Origin: Brachypodium distachyon
Taxonomy: Eukaryota > Streptophyta > Magnoliopsida > Poales > Poaceae
Length of the DNA: 64,000 nucleotides
Assembly (NCBI RefSeq): GCF_000005505.3
Contig: NC_016133.3
Span: 7,936,001 to 8,000,000 of the forward strand
Reading direction: 5' to 3'
A program made the translations under genes and the position numbers. The notes beneath the pieces were generated by a model, which was not told where the DNA came from, did no database searches, and saw only the letters and a program-made list of their open reading frames with translations. Positions 34,877 to 47,300 of the stretch are shown piece by piece; within the stretch, counting starts at the first letter, position 1; every line of letters starts with the position of its first letter.

Positions 34877-34970
34877 GTACAACATGATTTCTCAGTACAT
34901 TTAGGGAAGCAAATATCAAACTCGTACAACATGATTTCTCAGTACATTTAGGGAAGCAAATATCAAGCTC
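34877..34970. repeat. 47-bp tandem duplication
   Basis: The unit starting GTACAACATGATTTCTCAGT at 34877-34923 is repeated at 34924-34970 with a single A/G difference near the end. It is therefore recent. Confidence 0.9.
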
Positions 34971-35943
34971 GGCCATCGGTTTGGCTCCCTCATGCACCTT
35001 TACGAAACTCATCACTGTGGAAATTAGACTAATTAAATGAAAAGTAAACTTAAGATAGTTACTTCCAAATGGCATGATAATGTGAAAAGATTGAACATAT
35101 ATGTGTCCAAGTATGCTTGTAAATTTCATGTATAAAATGAAATACTTTTTGTGTTATATACAACAACAAAAAGTTCGTGCTCTAAGGAAAAAGCAAACTT
35201 CTTAGCAATACATTTATGTTTTTTTTCATAGAACACGAAACTCATCATTTTTACATGAAATTTACATGCACGGGAAAATATCTGGTGAAAACCACTTCTA
35301 CGGTGCAAACTGTGAAAACTCCATCGAAAAAAGTTCAAAAATTCTCAAAAAAATTACATATGTTAGAGTAGTGATGTTTTATATATTTGTAAAATTTCAA
35401 GTCTAAACTCAATTACATTTGGTAGTAGCGAAAAAAACAAATTCAGCATGACTGGTGGGCCTTCAGTGTTTGACACTATTCATTTGGGTATTTCTCTTTT
35501 TAATTCCATCCAAATGCATTTGATTTTCAACTTGAAATTTTCCACGTTTGTACAGCACCACACCTCCAACATATGACATTTTTATTGGAATTTTGGAACT
35601 TTTATACATGGTTTTTATGGAGTTTGCACCAAATGGAAGTTCTCACCGGATACGCGACTCCAACACTAATACAAGAGTAAAGTGAAACAGAGATCCTCGA
35701 ACTATTTCTAGTACTCACCTAGGTCAGGAAACTGAAAATCGTCATCTAGCTCCTCGAGTTATACTTATTGACTCATCCAAGTCGAGATCAACATCGAAAT
35801 TCTTCCGGTCAAACATACCAACTATTTTCGGTTTGGGTGAGTCACTAAGTATATTTGGAGGATCTAGATAGAAATTTCTACATAAGCGATACTTAGTTTC
35901 TGAACAATAATGTGGTTTGAAAAATAAAATATCGCTAGTACAG

Positions 35944-36091
35944 GGCTTACTAAGGGCGTAAAAACAAGTGCGGAGAATCTTGAGATGTCATTTGGACGTC
36001 GTGGACGTTGCAAGAATGGCTTACTACGGGCGTAAAAACAAGTGCGGTGAATCTTGTGATGTCGTTTGGACGCCTTGGATGTTGCAAAAAT
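35944..36091. repeat. 74-bp tandem duplication
   Basis: Units 35944-36017 and 36018-36091 both begin GGCTTACTA-GGGCGTAAAA and end with TTGCAA-AAT. They differ at several bases. They lie at the 5' edge of the LINE fragment and probably duplicate part of it. Confidence 0.85.
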
Positions 36092-36672
36092 GCAAAGTCT
36101 TCACTTGTCTTGCCATCCACAACAGGTTTTGGATCGCTAGTAGACCTGAACGACGAGGGCGGCCAAACGTCTTTGTTGTTTGTGGAACTTCAAGCCTGAG
36201 ACCGTTGATCATGTTATCTCTAGTTGCGGTTTCTCGCGGCATATCAGGGTCTCCACCTCCTTGCTCTGCCTTCGGGATGATTTTTCTCTGACCTCCTAGA
36301 GGGACTCAATGTCGATCAAGTCTTGGTGGATAGGTGCCGCTACGAGCTAGCCTTACTAGACAGGCTATCCCTTATTTGATCTGACCTCCTAGAGGGACTC
36401 AATGTCTCTTGGGAGTTTTGGGTCGAGCATAATGCTAGTGTCATTCAGAATGTTCCCCACGTTGGTTGTCATATCGTGGCTAAGATCAAGACTGCGGCTA
36501 CCTAGTTGGTCTCTGCAGGCACGAAACACCTTGGAGCTTTCCTTCCTAGAGAGTAGTCATTTGTGTTCTTTCTCCCGTTTTCGCATGTTAGCCGTTGTGC
36601 CCACGTGTTTTTACTTTCAGCCTTTGGGTTTCCTTAAACTTCTTGTTTATCAATAAAATGAGAAAAAAGATC
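36060..36672 (+). mobile_element. LINE 3' fragment with zf-RVT remnant
   Basis: The frames read CKVFTCLAIHNRFWIASRPE-RRGRPNVFV and, after a frameshift, FKPETVDHVISSCGF. These resemble the C-terminal zinc-binding segment (zf-RVT type) of plant LINE reverse transcriptase polyproteins. Further on, KIKTAAT and LVSAGTKHLGAFLP resemble the LINE C-terminus. It ends with TATCAATAAAATGAG and an A-rich tail. A 26-bp phrase (CTGACCTCCTAGAGGGACTC...) is duplicated at 36289 and 36383. It is broken by frameshifts and stops and is not functional. Confidence 0.7.
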
Positions 36673-37787
36673 ATCGTCGTCTGTAATGTCATCAAAGATA
36701 GGCAGTCTTCTCTCTTCTAACTCGATTCCTACTAGTTTCTTGCTGCCTACTTGCTTAGGTCTTGCAAAGGGAATTTAGTTTTAGTTCTTAGAATTGTCTT
36801 TGACAGAAAGAAAAGGACTGTCTCCCTTTTCGCCCGGCCATCTCTCAAAGCCAGTGGACCACGGGAACGAAGACTTGGGCTCAGTTTGGCATTGTTGAAA
36901 TGTACTGCGCTGAACTTATTTTATAATCTGTTGTGAAAAAATACACGCGAAAATAGAAAAATTGGTTAGCCAGACAAGAAAATAATGAAAAATCGAAATT
37001 ATGATAATCTACCGCAGTGCCAAACGAAACTTAATAGGTGCATTTGCCAAAGCAGGCCCCGGTCGAGAATGTAGACGGTACGAGCCGGTCGCACGTGTCC
37101 AAATCAATGTCCGATCCGCGCACTCAAAATCCCAAAAGGTAACGATCAATTTGCCACGTTTTGCATTTTCGCTCCCTTTTCCGGCTCGTTGCTTCATTTC
37201 TAATCGGCCATAAAGATTAAAGGTGCGTAGCTACTGTGATCGCCATATTAAAGTGTGCAGGTGCATATATGCATATCAGCTAGCATGTGTTAATAACGTG
37301 TACTTTTTGTAAGAAGTGGCCGCATCTTAATATGATGTCACATATCGGCTCAAAGATCAGGTGGTTCATCAATAAATTGGATTGTGGTACGTAGGCGCCG
37401 ATGTGACACGGGATCTAGAATTAAACATCGACTTTAATCATTCGGAAGTGAAGACTAATTAATTAATTAGATGGGCGTGCATGCATGTGTCTATGCCTAA
37501 GCTAAATAATTAACCGGAATCATATCCATGTCGAACGACCGGCAATTTGTCGGCATGAAGTTGGTACTCCGCGTAGTTACCAGCAGTGCCGCCCGGCGAC
37601 AAGACAATAACGGGCAATTGAAATTTTAAGTGTCGCTAGCTAGTCGTCTCATATATCTTTTAGGTATGGATTAACATTGAGTCACTGGGCACTTAGTTTG
37701 TGATATATGTCCTTGATACTCTGAAATTATTGAGTCCCGCAACACTTTTGAAAGTATGGATGGAGGCGCAGTCGTTACAGTTAATTA
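36673..37787. other. Intergenic
   Basis: Nothing is recognised. Short frames on both strands lack support. Confidence 0.4.
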
Positions 37788-37898
37788 CTTCTTCCGATCT
37801 TAAATTGTTGTCGAAATATTATATCTATCTAGACGCTTTTTAAGAATAGATAAATTCATATTTGGCCAAATTTGAGTCAAGAATTTAGAATCAGAACT
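37788..37898. mobile_element. Degenerate Stowaway MITE
   Basis: The interior closely follows the 113-bp family (TTGTCGAAATATTATATCTA, CTAGACGCTTTTTAAGAATA). Termini have decayed to CTTCTTCCGATC and GAATCAGAAC. TA flanks the left end and TTA follows the right. Confidence 0.75.
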
Positions 37899-37900
37899 TA

Positions 37901-37945
37901 ACTGACACATGAATCTTTTTTTTGGCGCAAATTGACACATTAATC
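37901..37945 (-). mobile_element. Micro-insertion 4: T-run between 15-bp direct repeats
   Basis: ACTGACACATGAATC (37901-37915) and ATTGACACATTAATC (37931-37945) match at 13 of 15 positions. They flank a 15-bp insert of eight T then GGCGCAA. It sits just beyond the degenerate Stowaway. Confidence 0.55.
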
Positions 37946-39217
37946 AAGTATATGCATCTGTTGGATCTATTGGGAGTAATGAGATGCATGGTAAAATGAT
38001 CACAAGAGAGGCCGTACTGAGACACAGTTCGTTCAACCAGATGGGCATGCATACGGCCATGCAGGTAGTCGTGGTGAAAAGAGGAATTGAAGATGCCGCG
38101 CCTGCAAGCAAAGGGAAACGAAAGGCAGCCATCCATCGGAATAACGGGTTCAGGGGCTTCAGGCTGATGAGCGATCGATCGAGAAGCAAGAGAGAAAAGC
38201 GAGTAGTAGCAGCAGCAAGGAAAGTACATGGGTGGACAAAATTTTGTCCCTTTCTCCTCGCTGAAGTCTCTTCCATTCCCCACGCACTGAATTCTCTGCC
38301 TTTCGGACACTCTAGTTGCCACTTCTTTTTATCTGTTTCTCAATCGTAGAAGAAAAAACGCACAGCTTAAAGCTAACCCAAAGACAAAAGGATCCACAAA
38401 GGTTGCCTGAATTAATCAGGCTACTACTAGCAACTCAGTAATCTACTAGTAGTCCAAAAGCGATCACGAATGACCAAATAGAGCAGTGCTCGCTCCACTC
38501 GAGTCCAACGCAACGCTCCCGAGTCTGAATCCGGCCGGCTCCGCTCTACAAGACCGTTGTGGAGTGCGCGCCGGCGTGTAATCAATCACGCACGGCACGA
38601 CGGCGACGGGCTTAACTAAGAATATAATTGATGTGGTTCATCTGTGCATCATTGTGCCTATACGTAATGATCGTTCCGATTGTAATCACGATATAGTGCT
38701 TGCTTTATATCAGTATATGATTGGGGATTCGAGAGGTACGTCTTAACCGCAACGACCAAGCTAGAATGAGCTTCTGCGAAAAATGCTAAATACTCGTAGA
38801 GGCCGGATTAGCGCTAGCTACAAATTAGCAGATGCGTCCGTAGTGGCATACATCGGGTCAGGTCAGACGGACGGAGACAGCGCGTCTCTCGAGTTGATGG
38901 GAATGCGATGCGCCATCCTTCTCCGACTCTCAATAATCACCGACATCAGCTAGGTTCGGTGGCAGTGCCCGCACATTTTCAAACACAGGAATGCAATTCG
39001 AGGTACCAAGCTCGTGGCACTGGGACGTCGGGGAGGATTCCCTTGTGTTAATTTGTGTGCTACACCAACCAGGGTAAGGGTTCTCCACGTATAGCAGGTG
39101 CCTCGATTGATGCCTTTAAACCGGTTCTCTTCGGACTGATTTGGAGGAGGTGATCCTAGGGAGTGCAAGTAGAATGCTAGAGAACATTGCATTCTCTAAC
39201 GTTTCATTTCATTTTAA
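37946..39217. other. Intergenic
   Basis: No supported gene. The 37980-38350 stretch has overlapping open frames on both strands (110-143 codons) without domain or splice evidence. Confidence 0.4.
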
Positions 39218-39403
39218 GCTCTTGTTTGGTATTAGTAAAAGAATTCAATGTTTTTAAAATATTATCCTCCAAATTCAAGAAACCCCAAATGAACTGTTTG
39301 GTAAGGAGAGATCTTGCACTATTGGGCATTAGGTGAACACCAGATTCACTTAAATACTCAATACGGACTTGTGACTTAAAATATGCTAGTGTCAAACAAG
39401 GCC
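39218..39403. mobile_element. Tourist-like MITE
   Basis: Left end GCTCTTGTTTGGTATTAG pairs with right end CTAGTGTCAAACAAGGCC. TAA flanks both ends (39215-39217 and 39404-39406). It is 186 bp. The TTGTTTGG-type terminus and the 3-bp duplication are those of PIF/Harbinger Tourist elements. Confidence 0.85.
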
Positions 39404-39719
39404 TAAAGAAGACAGTAAAACATGAGAAATCTCTTCATCACAAACCACGAGGAGTGTTCCATGCCATCCACACAAAGCATGGGCGCGGTCTCTTGCGGCG
39501 GTGCGTTCGAATGTAGGCGCAAAGCCAAAGCAACCTAGTTATTAAAAATGGTTTAGCTATTGATAAGTTAACTGATTTTTAGTTAGATATTGGTTGACAT
39601 GCTCGACCTTTGAATTATAATCCAATATCATGTGGGAGAGAAGAAAGTGGGGATGGCCCTCAGATCTTAATCCAACGGATCTGACTCGTCAATTTAGATT
39701 GAAGATCTTTTGCTTAAAA

Positions 39720-40750
39720 ATCAGGCAACTAATAAATAGTCACCCCCGTTAAAAGATAAAAAGCAAAGCCGCCCAACCCAATGCAACACAACACACCCCA
39801 TTTCAAAAGTTTCATAGTTTGTAAAAAAAACTATTCCTAAAACTTTGAGAGCTAAAAGAACTGAACGCCATCTGAATTTTTTCCCAAAAAAGTTGGAAGC
39901 TAGTTCATCCTACAAATTTGGAAGCCCGTCGAAATTTAAAAGTTTTGTCAAAAAAAGAAAGGAAATATATCCCTAAAAAATGAAAGCTTTGTGAATATTT
40001 GTTGACAGATCATCTCAAAACTTAAAACTTTGCTCTAAAAAAAGATGTGGCTACATCTCCGGGTCTAATTTTTAAGCAAAAAACTTAGATCTCAGTTGAC
40101 GCATCGGAACGTTAGATTTCCCCTCTCTCTTCCATGTACTGATCTCTAAGTAAAAATAGTTATAAAAGATAAACCACTACTGATGATGAATGTGTACGTA
40201 GTGCAGATTACACGATAGTCGGTCATAAAACCTCCTCAAAAGTTTCAAAGTTTGTCAAAATAAAAAACAGAAAGAATGTTCATAAAATCTGAAAAGTTTA
40301 ATTGAAAAAACTTAAGCCCACCAAAAAAATCCAAAAAATTGAAAATTTCATCCTACAAAAATGGAAGGTTGTCCCAGAAAAAAGTTGAAGCCCATCAAAA
40401 CTTAAAAGTTTTGTCAAAAAGAAAGAAAATATATCTCTAAAAATTTGAAACTTTGTGTATGTTTGTTGAAAGCTCATCCAGAATTTTAAAATTTTACTCT
40501 AAAAACAAGTTGTGGTTATGTCTCAGACGTCTAATTTTTAAGAAAAAACATTTAAATATCAATTGACGTATGAGAATAGTTGATATGCGTGTCATTTCCA
40601 CTCTTCTATCTCCCATGTGCTGCCGTAAACCTTAATGCAAGGCCAACGTGTCTACTGATGGGTCTCTAAATTAAGCAGTTGAAAGATAAACCACTCGTGA
40701 TGAATGTGTACGTAGTCCAGATTACACGACAGTCGGTCATAAAACCTCCT
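39720..40750. repeat. ~515-bp tandem duplication upstream of the LEA_2 gene
   Basis: Unit 1 (about 39720-40236) and unit 2 (about 40237-40750) share GATAAACCACT (40168/40685), GATGAATGTGTACGTAGT, CAGATTACACGA-AGTCGGTC, TAAAAGTTTTGTCAAAAA and GTCTAATTTTTAAG. Divergence is moderate. Both units are rich in A-runs and AAAGTTT motifs. The second unit ends about 380 bp before the LEA_2 start codon. Confidence 0.8.
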
Positions 40751-40990
40751 TGACAAACCGGCAAAACACAAGAAATTCTCCGGCCACATCGGCACACGCA
40801 CGCACGCGGAAAACCCTGGCCGTGCCACCGCGACCGGGTCCGGTTTGTCAGATCCTTCACCGACGCGCCCCGCCCCCTGATAAGTTATAGCAACCGGCTA
40901 CCTTCTTGCACTGCCACTCCCGCTCCATTTCCTCTTGCGCTTCTTTGCTTGTCGCAGACCAAACCCAAGCTTTAATTCTCCATTTGCCGC

Positions 40991-40998
40991 TATAAGTA
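40991..40998 (+). promoter_or_regulatory. Candidate LEA_2 gene TATA box
   Basis: TATAAGTA lies about 135 nt upstream of the ATG in a CT/AC-rich promoter context. This would give a leader of about 100 nt. Confidence 0.45.
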
Positions 40999-41132
40999 GC
41001 AACAACTAGCCCAGCAGCTGGACACCAAACCATCACTTCACTCGCCACCATCAAAGCTTCTCGCCGACACATACACCTCAATCCTCTCACACATACTAGA
41101 ACTCAATTAACCGCGCGCGCGTCCATCGATCC

Positions 41133-42026
41133 ATGGCCGACAAGCCGCCCCTGCCGCCGGCGCCAGGCATGACGACGAAGCCCAAACAACCCAAGCCATC
41201 CGCCGTCGCCGCTCAAGCCCCAACGACGAGGCCGATGCCGGCGCCGGCGCTGAAGAAGCCGCCGCCCCTCGCGCCGCCGCGGCAGGGGGTGCCCCCTCTG
41301 AAGCCTCCACCAGCGCACCACTACCGCCAGCACCAGCAAGCTCCGACGAGGAAGCAGCGGCACCACCGCGGAAGCAGCTGCTCGTGCCGCCGCGTGTGCT
41401 GCGTGGCCACGGGTCTCGTCCTCCTCTTCCTCTGCCTGGCCTTCGCGGCGTCCTGCCTGGCCTACCTCTACTACCACCCACACCCGCCTTCCTTCCACCT
41501 GCAACCCATCTCCCTCACCCGCTTCAAAATCACCAACTCCACGGCCGTCTCCGCCATGGACGTGACCGTGAGAGCCAAGCTGGTCTCCTGGAACCCCAAC
41601 GACAGGGTCGCCTTCGAGTACGCCGGCAACGGCGCAGAGGGCCGCGTCGCGCTCGCGGATGCCGACGGCGACGTGGAGCTCGGCTGGGGCCCCGTAGTCC
41701 TGGGCGGCCAGGGCGGCGGCGCCGCTGGCTTCGAGCACGCACCCAGGAGCGTGGCCGCGCTCGGGTTCGTGGCCGCGGCCAAGGGGGTCGTCGTCGACGA
41801 GGCCGTGGCGGGCCGCGTGCGCGACCGGTATCGGCGCCGGCAGCTCGCGTTCAAGGTGGTCGTGGACACACATGTCGGCGTGCGGCTTGCGGGGTTGGCC
41901 CTGCGCACCGGCATGGTGCCCGTCAGGGTGTTCTGCGACGGCGGGGTCATGGCGCCGCGCGGGAGCTCTGCTGCTGGGAGCCCCATGAGCAAGTGCCAGG
42001 TCTACCTCTTCAGAATGAAATGGTGA
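41133..42026 (+). CDS. LEA_2 / NDR1-HIN1-like membrane protein
   Basis: A single exon of 297 residues. Residues 1-80 are Pro/Ala/Lys-rich and presumably cytosolic. A Cys-containing basic segment (CSCRRVCC, residues 83-90) leads into one transmembrane helix at about 88-112 (VATGLVLLFLCLAFAASCLA). The remainder is an LEA_2-type beta-sandwich with FKITNSTAVSAMDVTVRAKL and WNPNDRVAFEY, ending KCQVYLFRMKW. This architecture matches the plant NHL/YLS9/LEA hydroxyproline-rich family, many members of which sit at the plasma membrane and respond to pathogens or senescence. Which member this is cannot be told from sequence alone. Very high GC at third positions is normal for intronless grass genes. High GC leaves long open frames in other phases; the reading chosen is the only one with the membrane segment and family motifs. 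Confidence 0.85.
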   Translation: MADKPPLPPAPGMTTKPKQPKPSAVAAQAPTTRPMPAPALKKPPPLAPPRQGVPPLKPPPAHHYRQHQQAPTRKQRHHRGSSCSCRRVCCVATGLVLLFLCLAFAASCLAYLYYHPHPPSFHLQPISLTRFKITNSTAVSAMDVTVRAKLVSWNPNDRVAFEYAGNGAEGRVALADADGDVELGWGPVVLGGQGGGAAGFEHAPRSVAALGFVAAAKGVVVDEAVAGRVRDRYRRRQLAFKVVVDTHVGVRLAGLALRTGMVPVRVFCDGGVMAPRGSSAAGSPMSKCQVYLFRMKW

Positions 42027-44362
42027 GTCACACTGAACTCTGACGCACCGCTTGCGTGTAAATAAATATATGTGCTAGATATGCGAAAATTAATTGACTA
42101 CGCGCAAATAAGGTTTAGTACTCGATCGCAAGCATTGTATCGTTCTTTAAAAACAAGACTTGCTTGTAGTACTGCATAAATTTTGCAGGGGAGAGAAGAC
42201 AAGAATAAAATCGGAATAATCACCTCATTATCGTCAGAAACATGAAGAGAGGTCCAGTAGTATTCCGAATTAAAACGCACGAAAATCTGTCGAATTGATT
42301 CGAGCTGATCCATGCTCATCCAACTATCAATCAACCAACCAATTAGCACAAGGAAAAGATTCCATAGGTCAACAATATACGGGGAATTAGCAGCACACAA
42401 CAAAACAAATATTAAGGCATATATTCGTACGACCATGAGATGTCATCGTCGTGTTGGGCCTCCCCTTTAGTTCAGTGATCCCTAGCATGACAGTACACTA
42501 CAGTGGATATAATGTAGATCCGTGGATTGTAGCAATAGAATAGATACGCGGCATCTTCCTTGCTTGGCGCGCCGATGGACGGGTGAGTGAGCGAAACGGC
42601 TGTCTCCAAGCAAAAGCAGCCCAGGATTCTCTCTGTCCCTAGCTACCATATGTAGGCTTAGAACTTTTCCCACAAAAGTTAATACTACTACTAATATGTA
42701 CGTAGGCTTTGGTTACACGTACACGTAGCCACGGCCATCACAATTCAAAAGTGTGGTTTACTTTCCGTCAAGCAACAGTTAACATTCCAAATGTTCAAAT
42801 GAGTTCCACTGATACCTAGCAATACGGAAGTATACGACACGTATAGGCTTGTGTCGGTAAGTGCAACCACTGAATAAATGAACCCAGCCGACGTCGCTAA
42901 CCGCAGAGTAAATGAAATGCTTGCTTGGATGCTGCGTGGTACGTTTACCATACATGTTGGTGTGTCCCAATCCAACTTGTTTCGCCACCTATTTTTGACG
43001 CCTTGATCTGTTGGGGATCCACCTGGTCAGCTGGACCATCAACAGGCCGGGTAGCTCACATGAATAAGCCAAGACAAGAAAAGTCGCCCAATTGTACACA
43101 ATTGGATTGTGGGAGCACGAATTGGGAAGCCTAAAAGGGACACTGGATCCTAGATGAGAGGAACATGATTGGTAACAACTGTGCTTGCAAGGACCAGTGT
43201 CTGAAACCCAAAAGCACCTACTACCTGAAGTGTCTTACAAGTCCCTAGTGATCAGTACAGGGCAATGCTGATTTATGATTGACCAAAATTTCCAAACTTA
43301 TCTGAACATTCCACTGAAATTGGAAGAATTTAGCTGAGAAAGTTTTATCTATATGGCTAATCTGCTACCCATTATGGCATTTCAGCAGTCTGAAGAATTT
43401 GAAACATGTATAGAAAATTGATGGTTCAAAAGCTACAAGAAACTGACCATTTTTTACGTGCTGAAACTATTTTCAGGTTAAGCTTGAACTGAAGGTGGAG
43501 TTGCCTACGACATGTTTAGGATCGATCATATATAGTCGGTGGTGTCGAAGCTGGAGATGCGCTAACTTATATGTGTTTTCTGCCGATGAGATGATGATTG
43601 GTTTGCCTGGAACTTGATTGCGGCGATTCGAGTTCGTCCTGATCGACAGTTCCATATGTTATCGAAAACTCTGGACTGGAGCATGTAAGAAACCCTAACG
43701 AAGCAAAGCTTGTAACTGTATATTACTCCCATATGCTGGCCTGCTCCCAATTCTTTTGTTTCTGTGGTATATATACATGCACATGCATATATAGCAGGAG
43801 TGAAACGATCGTTCATGCGTGTGTCTGTTCTTTCTTGTTAGCGCCTATTTCCAGGATTGAAGTGATTGTATAGTGACTCATCTGATGGTTTCATTTGATC
43901 ATCTTGGATCACTTCATTGCAACCCTAAAACTTAGTAACCGTGGCAGCGGAGATGAGAGCACTCGTGGTCTGAGTCTGAGACCGAGGAAGCAACGGGGAC
44001 AACGGCACCACTGCGTCACCACTCACCAACAACAGGGCAGAAGTTACCTGAAGCCTGGTTGCTGGTGCCGGTGCCGTGGCCAAAATCGCTTAAATTTTTC
44101 CCTCGTTCTGGTCCTTCAATATCAGGATCTGGACTCTAGTAAAACTCTCGTTCAGTGTAAACTTGCAAATAATCATCGGGAACAGCCTCTGCCTCGACAA
44201 GTCCTCCCTTCCTTGGTTCTCCCACTGGTCCTCTACCATTCTACCGCCAGGCCATGTTGCTCTTCTGGGCCCCAGTACCCCACTTGTTGGACCCAAATCG
44301 GCCCACAGGTCTCTTTATGGGGAGAGGAAAGGAAAAAAAAAAGGCAAATTCTCCCGTACCTG
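42027..44362. other. Intergenic
   Basis: No gene is supported. A stretch at 43895-44390 has a 165-codon frame of mixed composition without a domain, possibly old element sequence. Confidence 0.4.
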
Positions 44363-47300
44363 ATACTCCATCCAGCCTCAATGGAGTATTAGGAAAGGGC
44401 ATATCTGACTTTTCACATCTTTACAATAGTAAAAAGTAAAAAAAAACATTTGTCTCCCTCAGTCCCACCTCACCCGGACCCTTTCCTCCCTAATGTCTGG
44501 CGCCGTCCGCGCCCTCCTCCAGCGTGCCGCCGCCACCCTCCCTCCGTCCTCCAGCGTGCCAGCGCCGTCCTCTCCCTCCTCCAACACATCGCCTCCGCCC
44601 TCCACCCAGGCCACGCCGTCCTCGCCCTCCTCCAGCGTGCCGCCGCATTCCGACCTCCTCACAGCGTGGCGCTGCCCTCCACCCAGCCATCTCCCTCTTC
44701 TGATCTTCACGTGCCAGCATGATCAAATCGGCTATATCCTAGCTGGCATTTGGAATTCAGAAACCAGCATCCCATTTCCTCTTTGGTGCTTTCTGGTATT
44801 TTCTTGTATTTGTTCATATGTTATTCAACTGCTTGTATAGGAGCAGATTGTTTCATTTAGGACAGAAGTCCAATATACAGTAGATGCTTTCATTTGATTT
44901 ATGGTGGTCTTGTACAACAATTACCGAGTAGTACTTATTATTTACAAATAGATGGTATGCCAGACTTGTGCAATTTAAAAGTTAATAAATGTAATATTTC
45001 AAAGGAGCATGGTATTTGATCATACCGGGATAGTGTGTGTTCCAATACATGATGACCTTCAATTGTGGTTTTATGGTAATCTGCGTCACTTGTGATCTTG
45101 GTACTTTGGATGTGTTTTGTGCCGCACTTTGGATGTGTTTTGTGCCTTCACATAATAATTATGCTTTCATGTCCTAGTTAGTTTTCTTTCCTTTTCTTCT
45201 CTGGTTGTCTGTTTGCTCTTCTCAGAGCAATACAATTGTGCATGGTCATCATGTTCTCAATTCAGATATAATTTTTTTTGTACAAATTCTGAGAATAAAT
45301 ACTTGTGTAAAGTCATAATTTTTCCTGTGAATCTTTCATCTGCAACCAATCTACTAGGTGGATCCTGCTTATACATTAAATGACTATACTTGTATGTTGT
45401 CTTATACATTATGCCAAATCCGACGGCCGACATCATCGGCGGAGGCTCATCTTTGTCAACAATGGCTAGAAGAAATATTATCTTGCAATTGGAAGTGATT
45501 TTGGGTCTGCAAACTCATGCAGTTCCTTATTCTTCTCAGTTTTCATGAGACATTATACTGCAAGCAAAAGCCTTTATTTGGTCTGTAAAATCATGCAGCT
45601 AGTGCAGATGCTCATTTTGTAATCTGATTACGCTCTTTTTGTAATCTGTAATCATCGGTGCCTGAGAAATGCTAGTGCATATGGTGCCTTAGTTTACACG
45701 CACATAGAAATGTATCAGTGCACATGTTCCAGATTATCAGATTACAGATATATTTGAGAAATGTATATGTACCTGTGCTTGAGATATATGAATTTGTGAG
45801 ATATATGTTCCTCTCGTTTATTCTCGTTTTGCAATCTCTAACCTGCCAATTTTCTACCTGAAATCAATACTGAATATTGATTTATAATATGTTAATTAAT
45901 GCTGGTGGAACCTGCACTGCAAATGATGCTTCCCTAGTGCTGTCTAGGAGTAACGGCTGAAACTATACATCGAATGCTAAAGTTGCTTGGATATTAGTGG
46001 GAAATGTGTTGTAATAAAAGTGAAGCTTTATTATGATCAGAAACTGAAGAGTACTGGATGGAAAGTGTTCTAGCTTTGGATGGTCACGTAGCCTTTATTA
46101 TGAATTGTGTGTGTGCTGGTGCCATTGGATAGACTTCGATATGATGCATTGAATTGTGACCTGTCAGGTTGTGATAATTTCATAATTGGTCACACTGAAA
46201 TTTTGATTTTGTTGATGTCGATTGTTAAAGAACTGGCATAGGGAGATAACATCCGCTCTCTGCAAAAAAAAAATTGCTTGTATGGGATCTCTCGAGTTAG
46301 AAGTGACCTATAGAACAAGTGTTTGATTCTGTACAAACACCTAGTTCTGGCTTTATATCAATTATGCTGACTCTTCGCATTTGAACCATAGTTTACATAT
46401 TCCATATTTTCAACCCAAGAAAATCAGATTCATTTTAGTATTTCGAGGCACAGAGACTGAAGGTCCTTAGCTCCTACAAACACAGGGTGAAATGAGACAC
46501 AAATAATCAGTATATATCCATAGATCAAAAGAGGATAACTGGAAACAAATGCAACTATATTTCCTTTCAAAAATATCAGTCTAATCACATAATGCCATTA
46601 TCCACATTTTCCATCAATTTCACATGATTACTACCCATGTATTCCCATGTATTCCCGTATGGCCCAAGTATACCCCTATGTGAGGCATGACCCAATTGGC
46701 CTCTGTTTCTTCTTTCAAGTCTTTTCAAAGCTTCTTCTCCACTCCAGCTATCTTCCCTCCATGGGCGGCCATCTCTTTGTTGACACAACTCAAGCATGGC
46801 ATGTCATCTCTGCATTGCATTGTACCTGACAAAAGGACATCCGGGTCAGGATTACTATGAGCTAATTTGATCCACAAGACTTGGGCGTAACTTTGAAACA
46901 TGCTAAGTACTTTCATGCACAGCTAGCAAAATGCTAATTAACATGGTTTTCTGCATTAGCTCTAAATATGCAAGAAAACTACAAGTATAGAAAGCAGCTG
47001 AAATAGCTCCGGCATCAGATTAGAAAAGGAAAATGTAGCAGCATTGAGAAACACAGACTGGAGTAGAAAACCTGTACCCAAAGCAAATTATTCAATACAC
47101 CAACATGCAGAATTGGAAAAATATGAACATGTAAGAACATGTGACTTTTAACTGAAATGTATTAAGAGGAATTTAGAAAGGTAATGGACAATGATAGATC
47201 AGTTAAATACAAGATTACAAAAAGTATGAGATCAAAGTTGTGCTGCTAGTTTGACAACAGTACGGCAGAACTAATTACCAGCTAGTTTCAGAGCTAATTA

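Noticed and set aside
41103..41992. Long frames opposite and overlapping the LEA_2 gene, up to 256 codons
   Set aside because: Arg/Gly/Ala-rich shadows caused by high GC. The chosen frame alone has the membrane helix and LEA_2 motifs.
44450..44840. Ala/Pro-rich frames repeating a VLALLQRAAA-type phrase
   Set aside because: Short GC-rich internal repeats with weak periodicity, open in several frames; no domain. Treated as part of a possible element.
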